From Ga0077555 sp963746315 (GTDB taxonomy: Bacteria > Pseudomonadota > Alphaproteobacteria > Rhizobiales > Hyphomicrobiaceae): a DNA stretch of 64,000 bases. The DNA lies in assembly GCA_963746315.1 (NCBI GenBank), contig CAVVAR010000005.1, positions 62,001 through 126,000 on the forward strand, written 5' to 3'. The translations under genes and the position numbers were made by a program. Of the stretch, positions 50,690-62,767 are shown in pieces. Each line of letters starts with the position of its first letter. Position 1 is the first letter of the stretch. Below the pieces are notes generated by a model. It saw only the letters and a program-made list of their open reading frames with translations, was not told the origin of the DNA and searched no databases.

Positions 50690-51556
50690 TCAGCGCTGGT
50701 AGCGGAGCGAGCGGGTGATCGATCGATCGGGGGCTCCGGCGATCGGAATCTGGAGCGATGGCTCCCACTTCGTGCCCAGCGTCAGATGGAGAATGCCGAT
50801 GGTTGCGAAGGGCGGGTCGGGCTCGACGAAGGCGGCGCTCGCCTCGTCCCATGCCGGTGTGGCGAGATGCGCGATCCAGTTGCAGGTCGCGGGCAGGCGG
50901 ACCTCGCGGAGGCGGGACTCGTAGATGGCCGCGTTGAGCGCGATCTGGTCGATCATGTTGGTCGAGCGGGTGGCTGCGTCAGCGAGCAGCGACGCCCAGA
51001 CATCCCAGGCGGGGGATGCGGCGGCAATGGCGAAGACGCCGGCGTTGTTGAGCGGGCGGCGGATCAGGCGGGCGGCGGTCTCGGCGCCAAAGGCCTCGGC
51101 ATAGGCGCGGCCGTTGGCGGCCTCGAAGTCGTCGCGGCCGTCGCGGAAGTTGGCGTATGAGCGGTGAACCTCGGGCACGAGGGCGATGTCGCCGAGGCGG
51201 GCCGCCGTGAGCAGCAGCGCGACGGCGCTCCAGTCCTGGACCCAGACGTCGGCATCGAGCCAAAGATAGGTGTCGTAGCCCGGGAAGTAGCGCCTGAGGT
51301 GCGGGCGGGCGGTCATGGCGCGAAAGCTGGGGGGCACCGAGAGGCCGGGACCGAAGGTGACGTCCCAGCCGGGCTCGAGGACCTTCGCGCGCGCGCTGTG
51401 GCACCACGCGATCTCCTCCGGGGCGAGTCCGCAATCCAGGACACCGAGATCGACGGCGGCGCATTCGGGCCTGGCACGCACCGAGGCGATCATCTCGCGC
51501 ATGAGCGGGAAGTACCGGCTGTCGCCGCCCGTGATGATGATCGAACCGGACGACAT
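50690..51556 (-). CDS. glycosyltransferase-like protein with DxD motif
   Basis: A 288-residue soluble protein starting MSSGSIIITGGDSRYFPLMR. YDTYLWLDADVWVQDW near residue 94 contains a DxD motif that binds a nucleotide-sugar/metal, NNAGVFAIAAASPAWDVW near residue 167 and NMIDQIALNAAIYE near residue 200 follow, as in GT-A enzymes of the GT8-like type. It would transfer a sugar to a surface polymer or lipid. It lies only four bases from mutS (same strand), probably a chance arrangement or readthrough. Confidence 0.72.
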   Translation of the reverse strand: MSSGSIIITGGDSRYFPLMREMIASVRARPECAAVDLGVLDCGLAPEEIAWCHSARAKVLEPGWDVTFGPGLSVPPSFRAMTARPHLRRYFPGYDTYLWLDADVWVQDWSAVALLLTAARLGDIALVPEVHRSYANFRDGRDDFEAANGRAYAEAFGAETAARLIRRPLNNAGVFAIAAASPAWDVWASLLADAATRSTNMIDQIALNAAIYESRLREVRLPATCNWIAHLATPAWDEASAAFVEPDPPFATIGILHLTLGTKWEPSLQIPIAGAPDRSITRSLRYQR

Positions 51557-51560
51557 GCCG

Positions 51561-54458
51561 TCAGGCCTTTCCTGCCAACAGGCGCTTCAGGCCGTAGAGC
51601 GCGTCGAGCGCGGCCTTGGGAGTGAGGTCGTCGGGATTTACAGCGGCGAGCGCTGCCTCGACCTGACTCGGCTCGGTTCGCGTTGCTACGAACGATTTCG
51701 GGCGGGCGGCGGCGAAAAGGGGCAGCTCGTCGAGGCCGCCGGAGCTGGCGACAACGGGGCCACCGGCCTTGCCTTTGCCGCCGCTCCGGCCCTTGGCATC
51801 GCCCCGTTCGAGCACGGCGAGGACCTCTGCGGCGCGGTCGATTACGGCGCGCGGCAGGCCGGCGAGCTTGGCAACCTGGATGCCGTAGCTGCGATCGGCG
51901 GCGCCGCTCTTGACCTTGTGCAGGAAGACGATCTCGTCGTGCCACTCCTTGACGTCGATGGTGGCGTTGGCGACGTCGGGCAGGCGCGCGGCGAGCGTCG
52001 TCAGCTCGTGGTAGTGGGTCGCGAAAAGCGCGCGGCAGCGGTTGACGTCGTAGAGGTGCTCGACGGTGGCCCACGCGATCGAGAGGCCATCGAACGTCGC
52101 GGTGCCGCGTCCGATCTCGTCGAGGATGACGAGGCTCCTGTCGGTGGCCTGATTGAGGATGCCTGCGGTCTCGACCATCTCGACCATGAAGGTGGAGCGG
52201 CCGCGGGCCAGATCGTCGGAGGCGCCGACGCGCGAGAACAGTCGATCGACGAGACCGATACGAGCTGAGCGCGCGGGTACGAACGAGCCCATCTGGGCCA
52301 TCACGACGATCAATGCGTTCTGGCGCAGGAACGTCGACTTGCCGGCCATGTTCGGGCCGGTGACAAGCCAGATGCGGCCTTCCGCCGTCTCGTCGAAGCC
52401 CGGCGGGCGGTTAGTCGAGGCCTCCTGCTCGGGCACCAGATCGAGGCGGCCGAGGATGCAGTCGTTCTCGACGAACGGGCCGGCTTTCTGTGCTTTCAGC
52501 GCCTGCTCGACGACGGGATGGCGCCCGCCGCGGATCTCGAAGCCGGTGTCCGCTGCGATCTCAGGGCGAACGTAGCCCTCGGTCTCGGCCAGCTCGGCGA
52601 GGGCGGCGAGGCAGTCGGTCTCGGCGAGGGCCGCGGCGACGTCGCCGAGCGCGCGCTCGGCGTCGCGGACCTCGCCTTCCAGCTCGGAGAAGACCTCGAG
52701 CTCGATGGCGAGCGCGGTCTCGGCGGCCGAGGCGATGCGGCCCTCGGCCTCCTCCAGCTCGGGTGTGGTGAAACGCATGGCGTTGGCCATGGTCTGGCGA
52801 TGGCGAAAGAGCGCGTCGTGGGGCGGCGACTGAAGCGGGCGGGCGTTCAGCGCGGTCACCTCGATGTAGAAGCCGAGGATGTTGTTGTGGCGGACCTTCA
52901 GGCTCTTGACGCCCGTCGCCTCGACGTAGCGGGCCTCCAGGCTCGCCATGACGCGGCGGCTGTGGTCGCGGAGTTGCAAAGCCTCGTCGAGATCGGTGCG
53001 AAAGCCGGGTCGGACGAAGCCGCCGTCCTTCTTTTGATGCGTCGGGTCGTCGACGAGGGCATTGGCCAACCGATCCCCGAGCTTGCCGCCGACGCCTGCG
53101 AGGCGGGTCGCAACGGGCCCGAGGTCGCCGGCAAGACCCATGGTGCCGGCGGCCCGGTCGAGAAGTGACCGGATCGCGGTCGCGGTCGTGAGACCGTCGC
53201 GGACGAGACCGAGGTCGCGCGGGCTGCCACGGCCGAGGGCGATGCGCGAGATGGCGCGGGCGATGTCCGGCGCGGCCCGGAGCGACTTCCGGATGTCGTC
53301 GCGGAGCGTGGCGCGTTCGATCAGGAAGGCGATGGCGTCGAGGCGCTGGCCGATGAGCCTCTGGTCGGCGAGGGGGCTTGCGATGCGGGCGGCCAGCTCG
53401 CGGGCGCCAGGCCCGGTCATGGTGCGGTCGAGGGCGGCGAGGAGACTGCCGTCGCGCTCGCCGGAGGTGGAGCGCACGAGCTCGAGGCTGGCCCGGCTCG
53501 AGGCGTCGATGAGCAGGATGTCGGACGGGCCGGTTCGGCGGGGCGGCCGAATGGCGGGCTTGGCGCCGATCTGCGTGAGGTCGATGTAGCGCAGCAGGGC
53601 GCCGATGGCGGCGAGCTCGCCGCGGCCAAAGGCGCCGAAGCCGCCGAGCTCACTGACGCCGAGGCGCTCCTTCAGCAGGCGCTCGCCGGCCATGTTGTCG
53701 AAAGAGACCGCCGGCACGGGCGTGGTGGCGGCTCCGGCCTGGCGTGCGGGGGCAGTGATCGCCGGGTCGCCGAAGCTCGAATCGGGGAACAGGATCTCGC
53801 CGGGGGCGAGGCGGGCGATCTCGCCGGGCAAGTCGGCCGCTGCCACCTCGCCGACCTCGAACTCGCCGGTCGAGATATCGATGGAAGCCAGCGCGAGCAG
53901 ACGTCCGGCGGCCGTGGGCGCTCCGGTGCCGGGCACGGGAAATACGGCTGTCAGGTAATTGCGCGCCCTGCTGTCGAGCAGGCTCTCCTCGGTGAGCGTT
54001 CCCGGCGTGACGAGGCGGACGACATCGCGTTTGACGACGGCCTTGGAGCCGCGCTTGCGTGCCTCGGCGGGATCCTCCAGCTGCTCGCATACGGCGACGC
54101 GATAGCCGCGGCGGATCAGCCTCTGGAGATACTCGTCGGCGCGGTGGACCGGCACGCCGCACATCGGAATGTCCTGGCCGAGGTGCTTGCCGCGCTTGGT
54201 CAAGACGATGCCGAGCGCCTCGGCGGCGACGACGGCGTCCTCGAAGAAGAGCTCGTAGAAGTCGCCCATCCGGTACCAGAGGATGCAATCCGGGTTGGCG
54301 GTCTTGATCTCGAGGAACTGCGCCATGGAGGGTGTGACCCCGGGCGGCACCGCCGGCGCGGCGGCCGGCGTGGACCCGGCGGAGACGTCCGAGGTGACGC
54401 GGTCCGCGTCGTCCTCGCCGGCTGCCCCCCCTCCTGTCGTCCGCCGCCCCATGGTCAT
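51561..54458 (-). CDS. mutS: DNA mismatch repair protein MutS
   Basis: A 965-residue MutS1. The mismatch-wedging Phe-x-Glu motif is at residues 67-69 (MGDFYELFFEDA), the Walker A is TGPNMAGKSTFLRQ near residue 690, Walker B VILDEIGRGTATFDGLS near residue 768 and the C-terminal helices end GLKRLLAGKA. All domains (mismatch binding, connector, core, clamp, ATPase) are present. The first 45 residues are a Gly/Ala/Pro-rich extension absent from most MutS proteins; a start at the in-frame Met45 would remove it. It recognises mispairs and recruits MutL. The gene lies directly after the hairpin pair at 54.5 kb. Confidence 0.96.
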   Translation of the reverse strand: MTMGRRTTGGGAAGEDDADRVTSDVSAGSTPAAAPAVPPGVTPSMAQFLEIKTANPDCILWYRMGDFYELFFEDAVVAAEALGIVLTKRGKHLGQDIPMCGVPVHRADEYLQRLIRRGYRVAVCEQLEDPAEARKRGSKAVVKRDVVRLVTPGTLTEESLLDSRARNYLTAVFPVPGTGAPTAAGRLLALASIDISTGEFEVGEVAAADLPGEIARLAPGEILFPDSSFGDPAITAPARQAGAATTPVPAVSFDNMAGERLLKERLGVSELGGFGAFGRGELAAIGALLRYIDLTQIGAKPAIRPPRRTGPSDILLIDASSRASLELVRSTSGERDGSLLAALDRTMTGPGARELAARIASPLADQRLIGQRLDAIAFLIERATLRDDIRKSLRAAPDIARAISRIALGRGSPRDLGLVRDGLTTATAIRSLLDRAAGTMGLAGDLGPVATRLAGVGGKLGDRLANALVDDPTHQKKDGGFVRPGFRTDLDEALQLRDHSRRVMASLEARYVEATGVKSLKVRHNNILGFYIEVTALNARPLQSPPHDALFRHRQTMANAMRFTTPELEEAEGRIASAAETALAIELEVFSELEGEVRDAERALGDVAAALAETDCLAALAELAETEGYVRPEIAADTGFEIRGGRHPVVEQALKAQKAGPFVENDCILGRLDLVPEQEASTNRPPGFDETAEGRIWLVTGPNMAGKSTFLRQNALIVVMAQMGSFVPARSARIGLVDRLFSRVGASDDLARGRSTFMVEMVETAGILNQATDRSLVILDEIGRGTATFDGLSIAWATVEHLYDVNRCRALFATHYHELTTLAARLPDVANATIDVKEWHDEIVFLHKVKSGAADRSYGIQVAKLAGLPRAVIDRAAEVLAVLERGDAKGRSGGKGKAGGPVVASSGGLDELPLFAAARPKSFVATRTEPSQVEAALAAVNPDDLTPKAALDALYGLKRLLAGKA

Positions 54459-54482
54459 GTCCCCGAATTCGTCACGTCGGCG

Positions 54483-54563
54483 CTAGTGTGGCGCCCCGCA
54501 ATTGCCGACCAGAATTTCTGGCATGCTCGGAGTCGGCAATTGCGGGACAAGCGCCACACTAAG
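54483..54563. repeat. CTAGTG-ended inverted repeat, copy C
   Basis: Arms at 54483-54509 (starting CTAGTGTGGCG) and 54532-54563 are complementary except for a four-base insertion in the right arm (TTGT read on the minus strand after GGCGC) and one extra base near its end. The stem interior contains GCAATTGCCGAC. It lies 25 bases upstream of the mutS start. Same family as copies A, B and D. Confidence 0.78.
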
Positions 54564-54575
54564 CTAATGATAATG

Positions 54576-54651
54576 CTAGTGTCCCTTATGTCTCGCAATT
54601 GCCGAAAGAGGTTGCCGCGATGTCGTCGGCAATTGCGAGACGGGACACTAG
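54576..54651. repeat. CTAGTG-ended inverted repeat, copy D
   Basis: Arms at 54576-54605 (starting CTAGTGTCCC) and 54626-54651 (ending GGGACACTAG) are fully complementary except for the four-base TTAT in the left arm. The inner CTCGCAATTGCCGA is nearly the same as in copy C, 12 bases away, while the outer bases differ (TGTCCC versus TGTGGC), each kept paired within its own hairpin. Confidence 0.8.
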
Positions 54652-54715
54652 GGATAGCGGAGCGGGAGGCGCGTGGGAACCCCACGGCATCGTCGAGCCG
54701 GCGGCAAGGAGAAGG

Positions 54716-56818
54716 TCAGGCGAGCGTCACGACGATCGAGCCGGAAGGGCGGACCTCGGCGGTCGCACCCGCCGGGATGACGAGCGTCGAGCTTTCCTCC
54801 TCGACCAGGGCGGGACCACTAAGGCGCGTGCCGGGGGCGAGGGATGCCCGATCGTACACATCGACGGTGGCAGACTCGGATTGGCCGTCACCGAGGCGGG
54901 CTTCACGACGCAGAGGGGGCACCGCCGATGCCTGCTTGCGCGTCTCGGCAACCACGGCCGTGTCGGCGACGGCGGCGGACACGGAAAGGCGAATGGAAAT
55001 GAACTCGATGGCGACGCTCGGCGGGGTGCGGGCGAACTTCTCGCGGTAAGCGGTCTCGAAGGCGGTCGTCAGGCGCTGGCGCTGCGCACCGGGCTCGCCG
55101 GTGTCGAACGGGCCTTCGGGCAGCGGAACGACGAGGTCGAAGCCCTGCCCGACGAAGCGGCCGTCGGCGAGCCGGCCGACGACGGCGCTGGAGGTGTCGA
55201 CACCGGTGTCGGCGACGAGGGCGCGGGCTTCCGCCTCGAGACGACGGAAGGATTGCTCGAGGCTCGAGAGGTCGCCGGTGGCGAGGCGGAAGCCGATGGT
55301 TGCGACGCGGTCGACGCGGGCGGGGGCCATGATCAATCCGAGAGCGGAGGCGACGCCGGCCGAGGGCGGGCAGATCACGCGGGTGGCGCCGAGCTTGCGG
55401 GCGAGGGCGGCGGCATGTACCGGACCGCCGCCGCCTGTGGCGAGCACGGCGTAGGTGCGCGGATCCCGGCCACGCTCGGCGATGTGGACGCGGGCTGCAG
55501 CGGTCATGCTCTCGTTGACGATGTCGCGGATGCCGAGTGCGAGGCGGTCCTGGTCGAGGCTCAACGGAGTGGCGAGCCGGGTCAGCGCGCGCTCGCTGGC
55601 GGCGAGGTCGAGCGGGATGGAGCCGCCCGCGAAAGTCGTGGGATTGAGGATGCCGAGGCGGAGGTTGGCATCGGTGACCGTCGGCTCGGTGCCGCCGCGG
55701 CCATAGGCGGCGGGGCCCGGCTCGGAGCCGGCGCTATCGGGGCCGACCTTGAGGAGGCCGATCTCGTCGGCACGCGCGATCGAGCCGCCGCCGGCGCCGA
55801 TTTCGATCAGCTCGACGGTGGAAATGCGGAGTGGCAGGCCGCTGCCTTCGGCAAAGCGCTTCTGACGGGCGGCCTCGAAGGAATAGGCGACGAGGGGATG
55901 GCCGTCGTCGACGAGGCTGAGCTTGGCAGTGGTGCCGCCCATGTCGAAGGCGAGAAGGCGTGGCTCGTTCTCCAGGCGGCCGTAGTAGCCGGCGACCAGG
56001 GCACCGGCGGCGGGGCCGGATTCGAGCAGCTGGACGGGAACGCGCATGGCCTCGGCGGCGTGGGTCAGGCCTCCACTCGAGAGCATCAGGAGAAGCGGGG
56101 CCGTGATCCCGAGGCTGGTCAAATCGCGTGAGAGCGCGCCGATGTAGGAGGCGGCGAGGGGCTTCACGTAAGCGTTGGCGACGGCGGTGGAGAGGCGCTC
56201 GTACTCGCGGATCTCGGGGGCGACCTCGTGCGAGGTGGTGACGGCGATTCCGGGCACGGTCTCGGCGACGACGGCCGCCGCCTGCAGCTCGTGCGCAGGA
56301 TTGGCGTAGGCGTGGAGGAAGCCGACGACGATCGACGTGACGCCAGCGTCCACGAGCGTCCGGGCGGCGTGAGCCACACCCTCGCCATCGAGCGGGGTTG
56401 CGACGCGGCCATCGGCGCGGATGCGCTCATCGACCTCGAGGCGCAGGTTGCGCGGCACCAGCGGGGCGGGGTTGTCGATGGCGATGTCGTAGAGCTCGTA
56501 CTTGCGCTCGCGCCCGATCTCGAGGGTGTCGCGAAAGCCGCGCGTGGTGATCAGTCCGGTAACTGCGCCGCGGCGCTCGATCAGCGCATTCGTGAAGAGC
56601 GTGGTGGCGTGGATGACGCGGCCGATGCGGGCCGCGGCGAGGTCGTGACGGTCGAGGAGTGTGCGGGTGCCATCGATCACGGCGCGCGACGGATCGGCGT
56701 GTGTCGTGAGGACCTTCAGCGCGCACTGGCGGCCCGTCGCGTGATCGAGATGGACGATGTCCGTGAAGGTGCCACCGATATCGATGCCGAGCGAGGAAGT
56801 GCTTTTCACGTCTGCCAT
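54716..56818 (-). CDS. HyuA-type hydantoinase/oxoprolinase A subunit
   Basis: A 700-residue protein of the ATP-dependent hydantoinase/5-oxoprolinase/acetone carboxylase beta family. The actin-like ATPase fold shows SLGIDIGGTFTDIVHLD at the N-terminus, LLAFDMGGTTAKLSLVDDG near residue 278 and AVLATGGGGPVHAAALA near residue 470. These enzymes use ATP to hydrolyse cyclic ureas or lactams and normally need a HyuB subunit. No hyuB is next to this gene: the flanks are mutS and an enolase-superfamily enzyme. The partner may lie elsewhere, or the enzyme may work alone as in some oxoprolinase-like proteins. ATG 56818 has GAGGAC upstream. Confidence 0.9.
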   Translation of the reverse strand: MADVKSTSSLGIDIGGTFTDIVHLDHATGRQCALKVLTTHADPSRAVIDGTRTLLDRHDLAAARIGRVIHATTLFTNALIERRGAVTGLITTRGFRDTLEIGRERKYELYDIAIDNPAPLVPRNLRLEVDERIRADGRVATPLDGEGVAHAARTLVDAGVTSIVVGFLHAYANPAHELQAAAVVAETVPGIAVTTSHEVAPEIREYERLSTAVANAYVKPLAASYIGALSRDLTSLGITAPLLLMLSSGGLTHAAEAMRVPVQLLESGPAAGALVAGYYGRLENEPRLLAFDMGGTTAKLSLVDDGHPLVAYSFEAARQKRFAEGSGLPLRISTVELIEIGAGGGSIARADEIGLLKVGPDSAGSEPGPAAYGRGGTEPTVTDANLRLGILNPTTFAGGSIPLDLAASERALTRLATPLSLDQDRLALGIRDIVNESMTAAARVHIAERGRDPRTYAVLATGGGGPVHAAALARKLGATRVICPPSAGVASALGLIMAPARVDRVATIGFRLATGDLSSLEQSFRRLEAEARALVADTGVDTSSAVVGRLADGRFVGQGFDLVVPLPEGPFDTGEPGAQRQRLTTAFETAYREKFARTPPSVAIEFISIRLSVSAAVADTAVVAETRKQASAVPPLRREARLGDGQSESATVDVYDRASLAPGTRLSGPALVEEESSTLVIPAGATAEVRPSGSIVVTLA

Positions 56819-57004
56819 CGAACGTCGTCCTCGCCGCGGTCCATCGGTTGCCGGACGAGCTTCGCTACCCCCGGTCCGGCAAGAGTATCCGGTCGTCCGC
56901 CGACAGCAAGGGTTTGGCGCCATCGGCGCGCGCTCGACCGTTCACGGGGCGACGATCGCATGGCATGCTCGGTACCCATTCCCTTTCCGAGCGAGAGCAC
57001 CACC

Positions 57005-58120
57005 ATGTCCGATTTGACCATCACCGGCTTCAAAACGACGCTGATCCGCGTGCCGTGGGCAGGAGACCCGCCGGCAAATGGGATCATGCCGCCGGCCGCG
57101 CGAGAGCTGCTGGTGCTGGAGGTCCAGACGCGCGGCGGGATCACAGGGATGGGCTATCTGCAGCCGCTCTCTGGCGGGCTCGAGACGCTCGACATGTGCC
57201 TCAAGGAGGTGATCGCGCCGATCGTGATCGGGCGCGATGCGACGGATATCGAGGCGATCTGGCAAGCGATCTGGAAGGGCACCTACTGGATCGGCCGGAT
57301 GGGGATCACGGTGTTCTGCCAGTCGGCGGTGGACATCGCCCTCTGGGACATCGTCGGCAAGAAGGCGGGTCTGCCGCTCTATCGTCTGTGGGGAGCCGCA
57401 CGCGGCGAGGTGGAAGCCTACGGCTCAGGTTGCTGGCGCGGCCTCGGTCGCGACGGGATGATCGAGCGTGCGCAGCGGTTCACGCGCGACGGCTTCAAGG
57501 CGATCAAGATGCAGGCGGCTTATATTCGGCCGTGGAGAGAGGATGTGAAGAACGTGCAGGCGATGCGCGACGCCCTAGGTCCCGATGTCGAGATCATGAT
57601 CGACGTCAACATGGGCTGGACGGCCGACGTTGCGATCCAGGCGGGGCACTATTTCGACGAGGCCGACGTCTACTGGATGGAGGAGCCGGTCGTCTGCGAG
57701 GACATTCCTGGCTATCAGCGGATCGCGGCGGCGCTGCGAACTCGCATCGTCGGTGGCGAGACGCACTACACGCGTTATGAGATGCGGCCGTTCTTCACGA
57801 CGCCCTCGACGCCGATCCTGCAGCCGGACCCGATGCGCGGCGGATTGACGGAGCTGCGCAAGATTGCAGCCACGGCCGACGCGTGGGGGATCAGCATCGC
57901 GCCGCACTGCTTCCACGAGCTGACCGTGCACCTCCTGTGCTCGATCCCGAACGCGAACTATCTGGAATACATGGATTGGAACGACGACCTGTGGGTGGCG
58001 CCGGTGATCCCGAAAAATGGCATGGTTTCCCCGCCGCAGGCCCCGGGGCATGGCCTCGCGTTCAAGTCCGAGGTTCTGAAGAGCCATCGCGTCGGCGGTT
58101 TCGAGACGATGGCCAAGTGA
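57005..58120 (+). CDS. mandelate racemase/muconate lactonizing enzyme family protein
   Basis: A 371-residue enolase-superfamily enzyme. FKAIKMQ near residue 165 carries the paired Lys of the KxK motif; metal ligands are Asp in IMIDVNMGW near residue 200, Glu in YWMEEPV near residue 225 and Glu in VGGETHYTR near residue 251; His in APHCFHE near residue 301 is a candidate second base. Such enzymes abstract the alpha-proton of a carboxylate and dehydrate sugar acids or racemise. LGAIQPD is replaced by ILQPDPMRGGLTELRK. The specific sugar acid is unknown. It is divergent from hyuA. Confidence 0.88.
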   Translation: MSDLTITGFKTTLIRVPWAGDPPANGIMPPAARELLVLEVQTRGGITGMGYLQPLSGGLETLDMCLKEVIAPIVIGRDATDIEAIWQAIWKGTYWIGRMGITVFCQSAVDIALWDIVGKKAGLPLYRLWGAARGEVEAYGSGCWRGLGRDGMIERAQRFTRDGFKAIKMQAAYIRPWREDVKNVQAMRDALGPDVEIMIDVNMGWTADVAIQAGHYFDEADVYWMEEPVVCEDIPGYQRIAAALRTRIVGGETHYTRYEMRPFFTTPSTPILQPDPMRGGLTELRKIAATADAWGISIAPHCFHELTVHLLCSIPNANYLEYMDWNDDLWVAPVIPKNGMVSPPQAPGHGLAFKSEVLKSHRVGGFETMAK

Positions 58121-58208
58121 CCGGTCGAGATCACTGACGTCGTCTCGTGTCGGTTTCCGCGGGCGGCCTGCGCGGAGGTGGAAGGTGGCTGGGCGCCACC
58201 ATCCTCGC

Positions 58209-58991
58209 TCAGAGGCCGTCGACGGCGGCGGCGCCGATGATGGCACCGCCTTTGCCGAGCTGTAGCAGGACGACGCACATCTCGTTGCCGGGCTCGGTGA
58301 CGGCCTCGCGGCTCAGCGTGTGCGTCGTCGCCTTGCCTGACCACATGCCGATCGGGTTCAGCTCGCGGACGACGTTGACGTACTTGATCGCCTTGCCGCG
58401 GTTCTCGCCGCGCTCGATCTTGACCTCGTACTCGCGATGAACCATGGCCAGCCAGATGGTCGCTTCCTGCGGCGCCGAGCCGGCTGGCGCGTCACCCGTC
58501 TCGACAATCAGGCGCTTGCCATCGATCCTGACCTTCACGGGAACGCGATTGGCCTTGAATTGCTGCTCGGTGGCGGCAATCGCGCTGTCTATGGCGTCAG
58601 CACTGCTGCCAACCGCGTGCGTGAGGCCGTTGACGACGAGCTGAGGCGTGTAGACGCGGCCGTCGCCGCGCTCCTTGGCATAGTGTTTCTGGCGCGCCGA
58701 GAACTTCGGGTTGGCGAGCGTGTCCTTCCAGCCGAGATAATCCCAGTAATCGACGGGCAGACTCAAGGCGATGATGTCCTTGCGGGCCGCGTATTTGCCG
58801 AGAAGCGCATCGGCCGGCGGACACGAGGAGCAACCCTGGCTGGTGAACAGCTCCAGCACAGCTCGAACCTCGCCACCGCCGCTCGTGCCCGCCTTGTCGG
58901 ATTGAGCTGCAACCGGCGCGATCAACTGTCCGATGGCAAGCATCCCCAGCAGAACGGTACGGGGCAGATATGTGGAGGTTGGAAAGGGCAT
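58209..58991 (-). CDS. DUF1223 exported thioredoxin-like protein
   Basis: A 260-residue protein with a signal peptide (VLLGMLAIGQLIAPVAA). AVLELFTSQGCSSCPPADAL near residue 43 is the DUF1223 hallmark, a CxxC motif in a thioredoxin-like fold; LPVDYWDYLGWKDTLANPKF and TPQLVVNGLTHAVGS follow. The family is periplasmic and of unknown function, common in alphaproteobacteria. It is convergent with the enolase-superfamily gene and divergent from nothing close; acnA lies on the same strand to its right. Confidence 0.9.
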   Translation of the reverse strand: MPFPTSTYLPRTVLLGMLAIGQLIAPVAAQSDKAGTSGGGEVRAVLELFTSQGCSSCPPADALLGKYAARKDIIALSLPVDYWDYLGWKDTLANPKFSARQKHYAKERGDGRVYTPQLVVNGLTHAVGSSADAIDSAIAATEQQFKANRVPVKVRIDGKRLIVETGDAPAGSAPQEATIWLAMVHREYEVKIERGENRGKAIKYVNVVRELNPIGMWSGKATTHTLSREAVTEPGNEMCVVLLQLGKGGAIIGAAAVDGL

Positions 58992-59168
58992 TTCACCGCC
59001 GTTAATCTCTGAAGTCGGGTCGGCTCGAGCCCATGTCAGCGCTCGCTTTCTCTTGCACCGTATATCGCGACTTCGGCCTTCAATTGCGAGTCACGAATGG
59101 GTGACACTCGGCCGATGCCGAGTGGCTGGAGAGCCTCTGATTTCGGCCAGCGGGCAAAGTAAGCGAGA

Positions 59169-59199
59169 AGGGGCCGGCGCTCTCGAGCGCCGGCCCCTC
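59169..59199 (-). terminator. intrinsic terminator of acnA
   Basis: GGGGCCGGCGCT and AGCGCCGGCCCC (59170-59197) form a 12-pair stem with a four-base loop; on the minus strand it is followed by TTCTCGCTT. It starts 27 bases after the acnA stop. Confidence 0.75.
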
Positions 59200-59225
59200 T
59201 CGATGCGTCGTTCGACAGCCGATCG

Positions 59226-61916
<2,691 letters not shown>

Positions 61917-62107
61917 GCGCAGCGATCTCCTCGAAGCCGTGATGCTACCCGGGCACGCGAGTGCACGGCATAGGGCCTCGCCGAACGGGCTGGCCTCCGG
62001 GCTCAATCGCGCCTTATAAGGCCCGAAGGCCGTTGCCGCCAAGGGGGAGGTCGGTGGATGGCTCGCCGATGTGCTCCCCGTCGTCCTTCATGCCGTGATC
62101 AGAGGCG

Positions 62108-62767
62108 ATGGCGCTTCACATTTACAATCTGACCGTGAGGCGGGGTGAGCGGACCATCCTGGCTGGGCTTTCGCTGTCCGCCGAGGCCGGCGAGGCCTTG
62201 CTGCTGACTGGCGCGAATGGGGCCGGCAAGACGACGCTGCTCAGGGCCATCGCAGGCTTGCTGCCGATCGCGGAAGGGGGCATCCGGCTCGACGCGGCGG
62301 GCGGCGAAGACGATGCCAGGGTGGCGGAGAGCTGCCATTTCATCGGGCATCTCAATGGGATAAAGCCGGGACTGACAGTTGCCGAGAACGCCATGTTCTG
62401 GGCAGGCTATCTGGGCGGGTCGCGGGAGGGCGTGACGTCTGCACTCGAGCATCTCAGGATGGCCGATCTGGCGCCGATCCAGGCCGCCTATCTCTCCGCC
62501 GGCCAAAAGCGCCGACTGGGCCTCAGCCGCCTGCTGGTCGCGCCGAGGCCGGTCTGGCTGATGGACGAGCCGGCCGTTTCGCTCGATACAGCGAGCCAAG
62601 CGCTCCTGGCCGAGGCGGTGAACCGGCATCTTGCTCAAGGTGGAATCGTGGTGGCTGCAACCCATCAACCCCTGGGATTCGCGCCAGCGCGAGAGCATCG
62701 GCTTGGGCGAGCGCAGGCTGGCGAAGCGCGAAGCGCGGACACCATCGGCAGTGAGGGCGGGTCATGA
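62108..62767 (+). CDS. ccmA: haem exporter ATP-binding protein CcmA
   Basis: A 219-residue ABC ATPase of cytochrome c maturation system I. Walker A is TGANGAGKTT near residue 36, the signature is LSAGQKRRLGLSRL near residue 128 and Walker B LLVAPRPVWLMDEPAVSLD follows. With CcmB, CcmC and CcmD it releases haem-loaded CcmE from CcmC. Its TGA overlaps the ccmB ATG by four bases. The product would allow maturation of periplasmic cytochromes such as the one at 26.3 kb. Confidence 0.95.
   Translation: MALHIYNLTVRRGERTILAGLSLSAEAGEALLLTGANGAGKTTLLRAIAGLLPIAEGGIRLDAAGGEDDARVAESCHFIGHLNGIKPGLTVAENAMFWAGYLGGSREGVTSALEHLRMADLAPIQAAYLSAGQKRRLGLSRLLVAPRPVWLMDEPAVSLDTASQALLAEAVNRHLAQGGIVVAATHQPLGFAPAREHRLGRAQAGEARSADTIGSEGGS

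Noticed and set aside
54599..56131. 510-codon open frame opposite hyuA, and similar long frames at 967-2709, 56228-57004 and 60288-61832
   Set aside because: All lie antisense or out of frame over clear genes and have composition-driven Gly/Ala/Arg or Asp/Val repeats.
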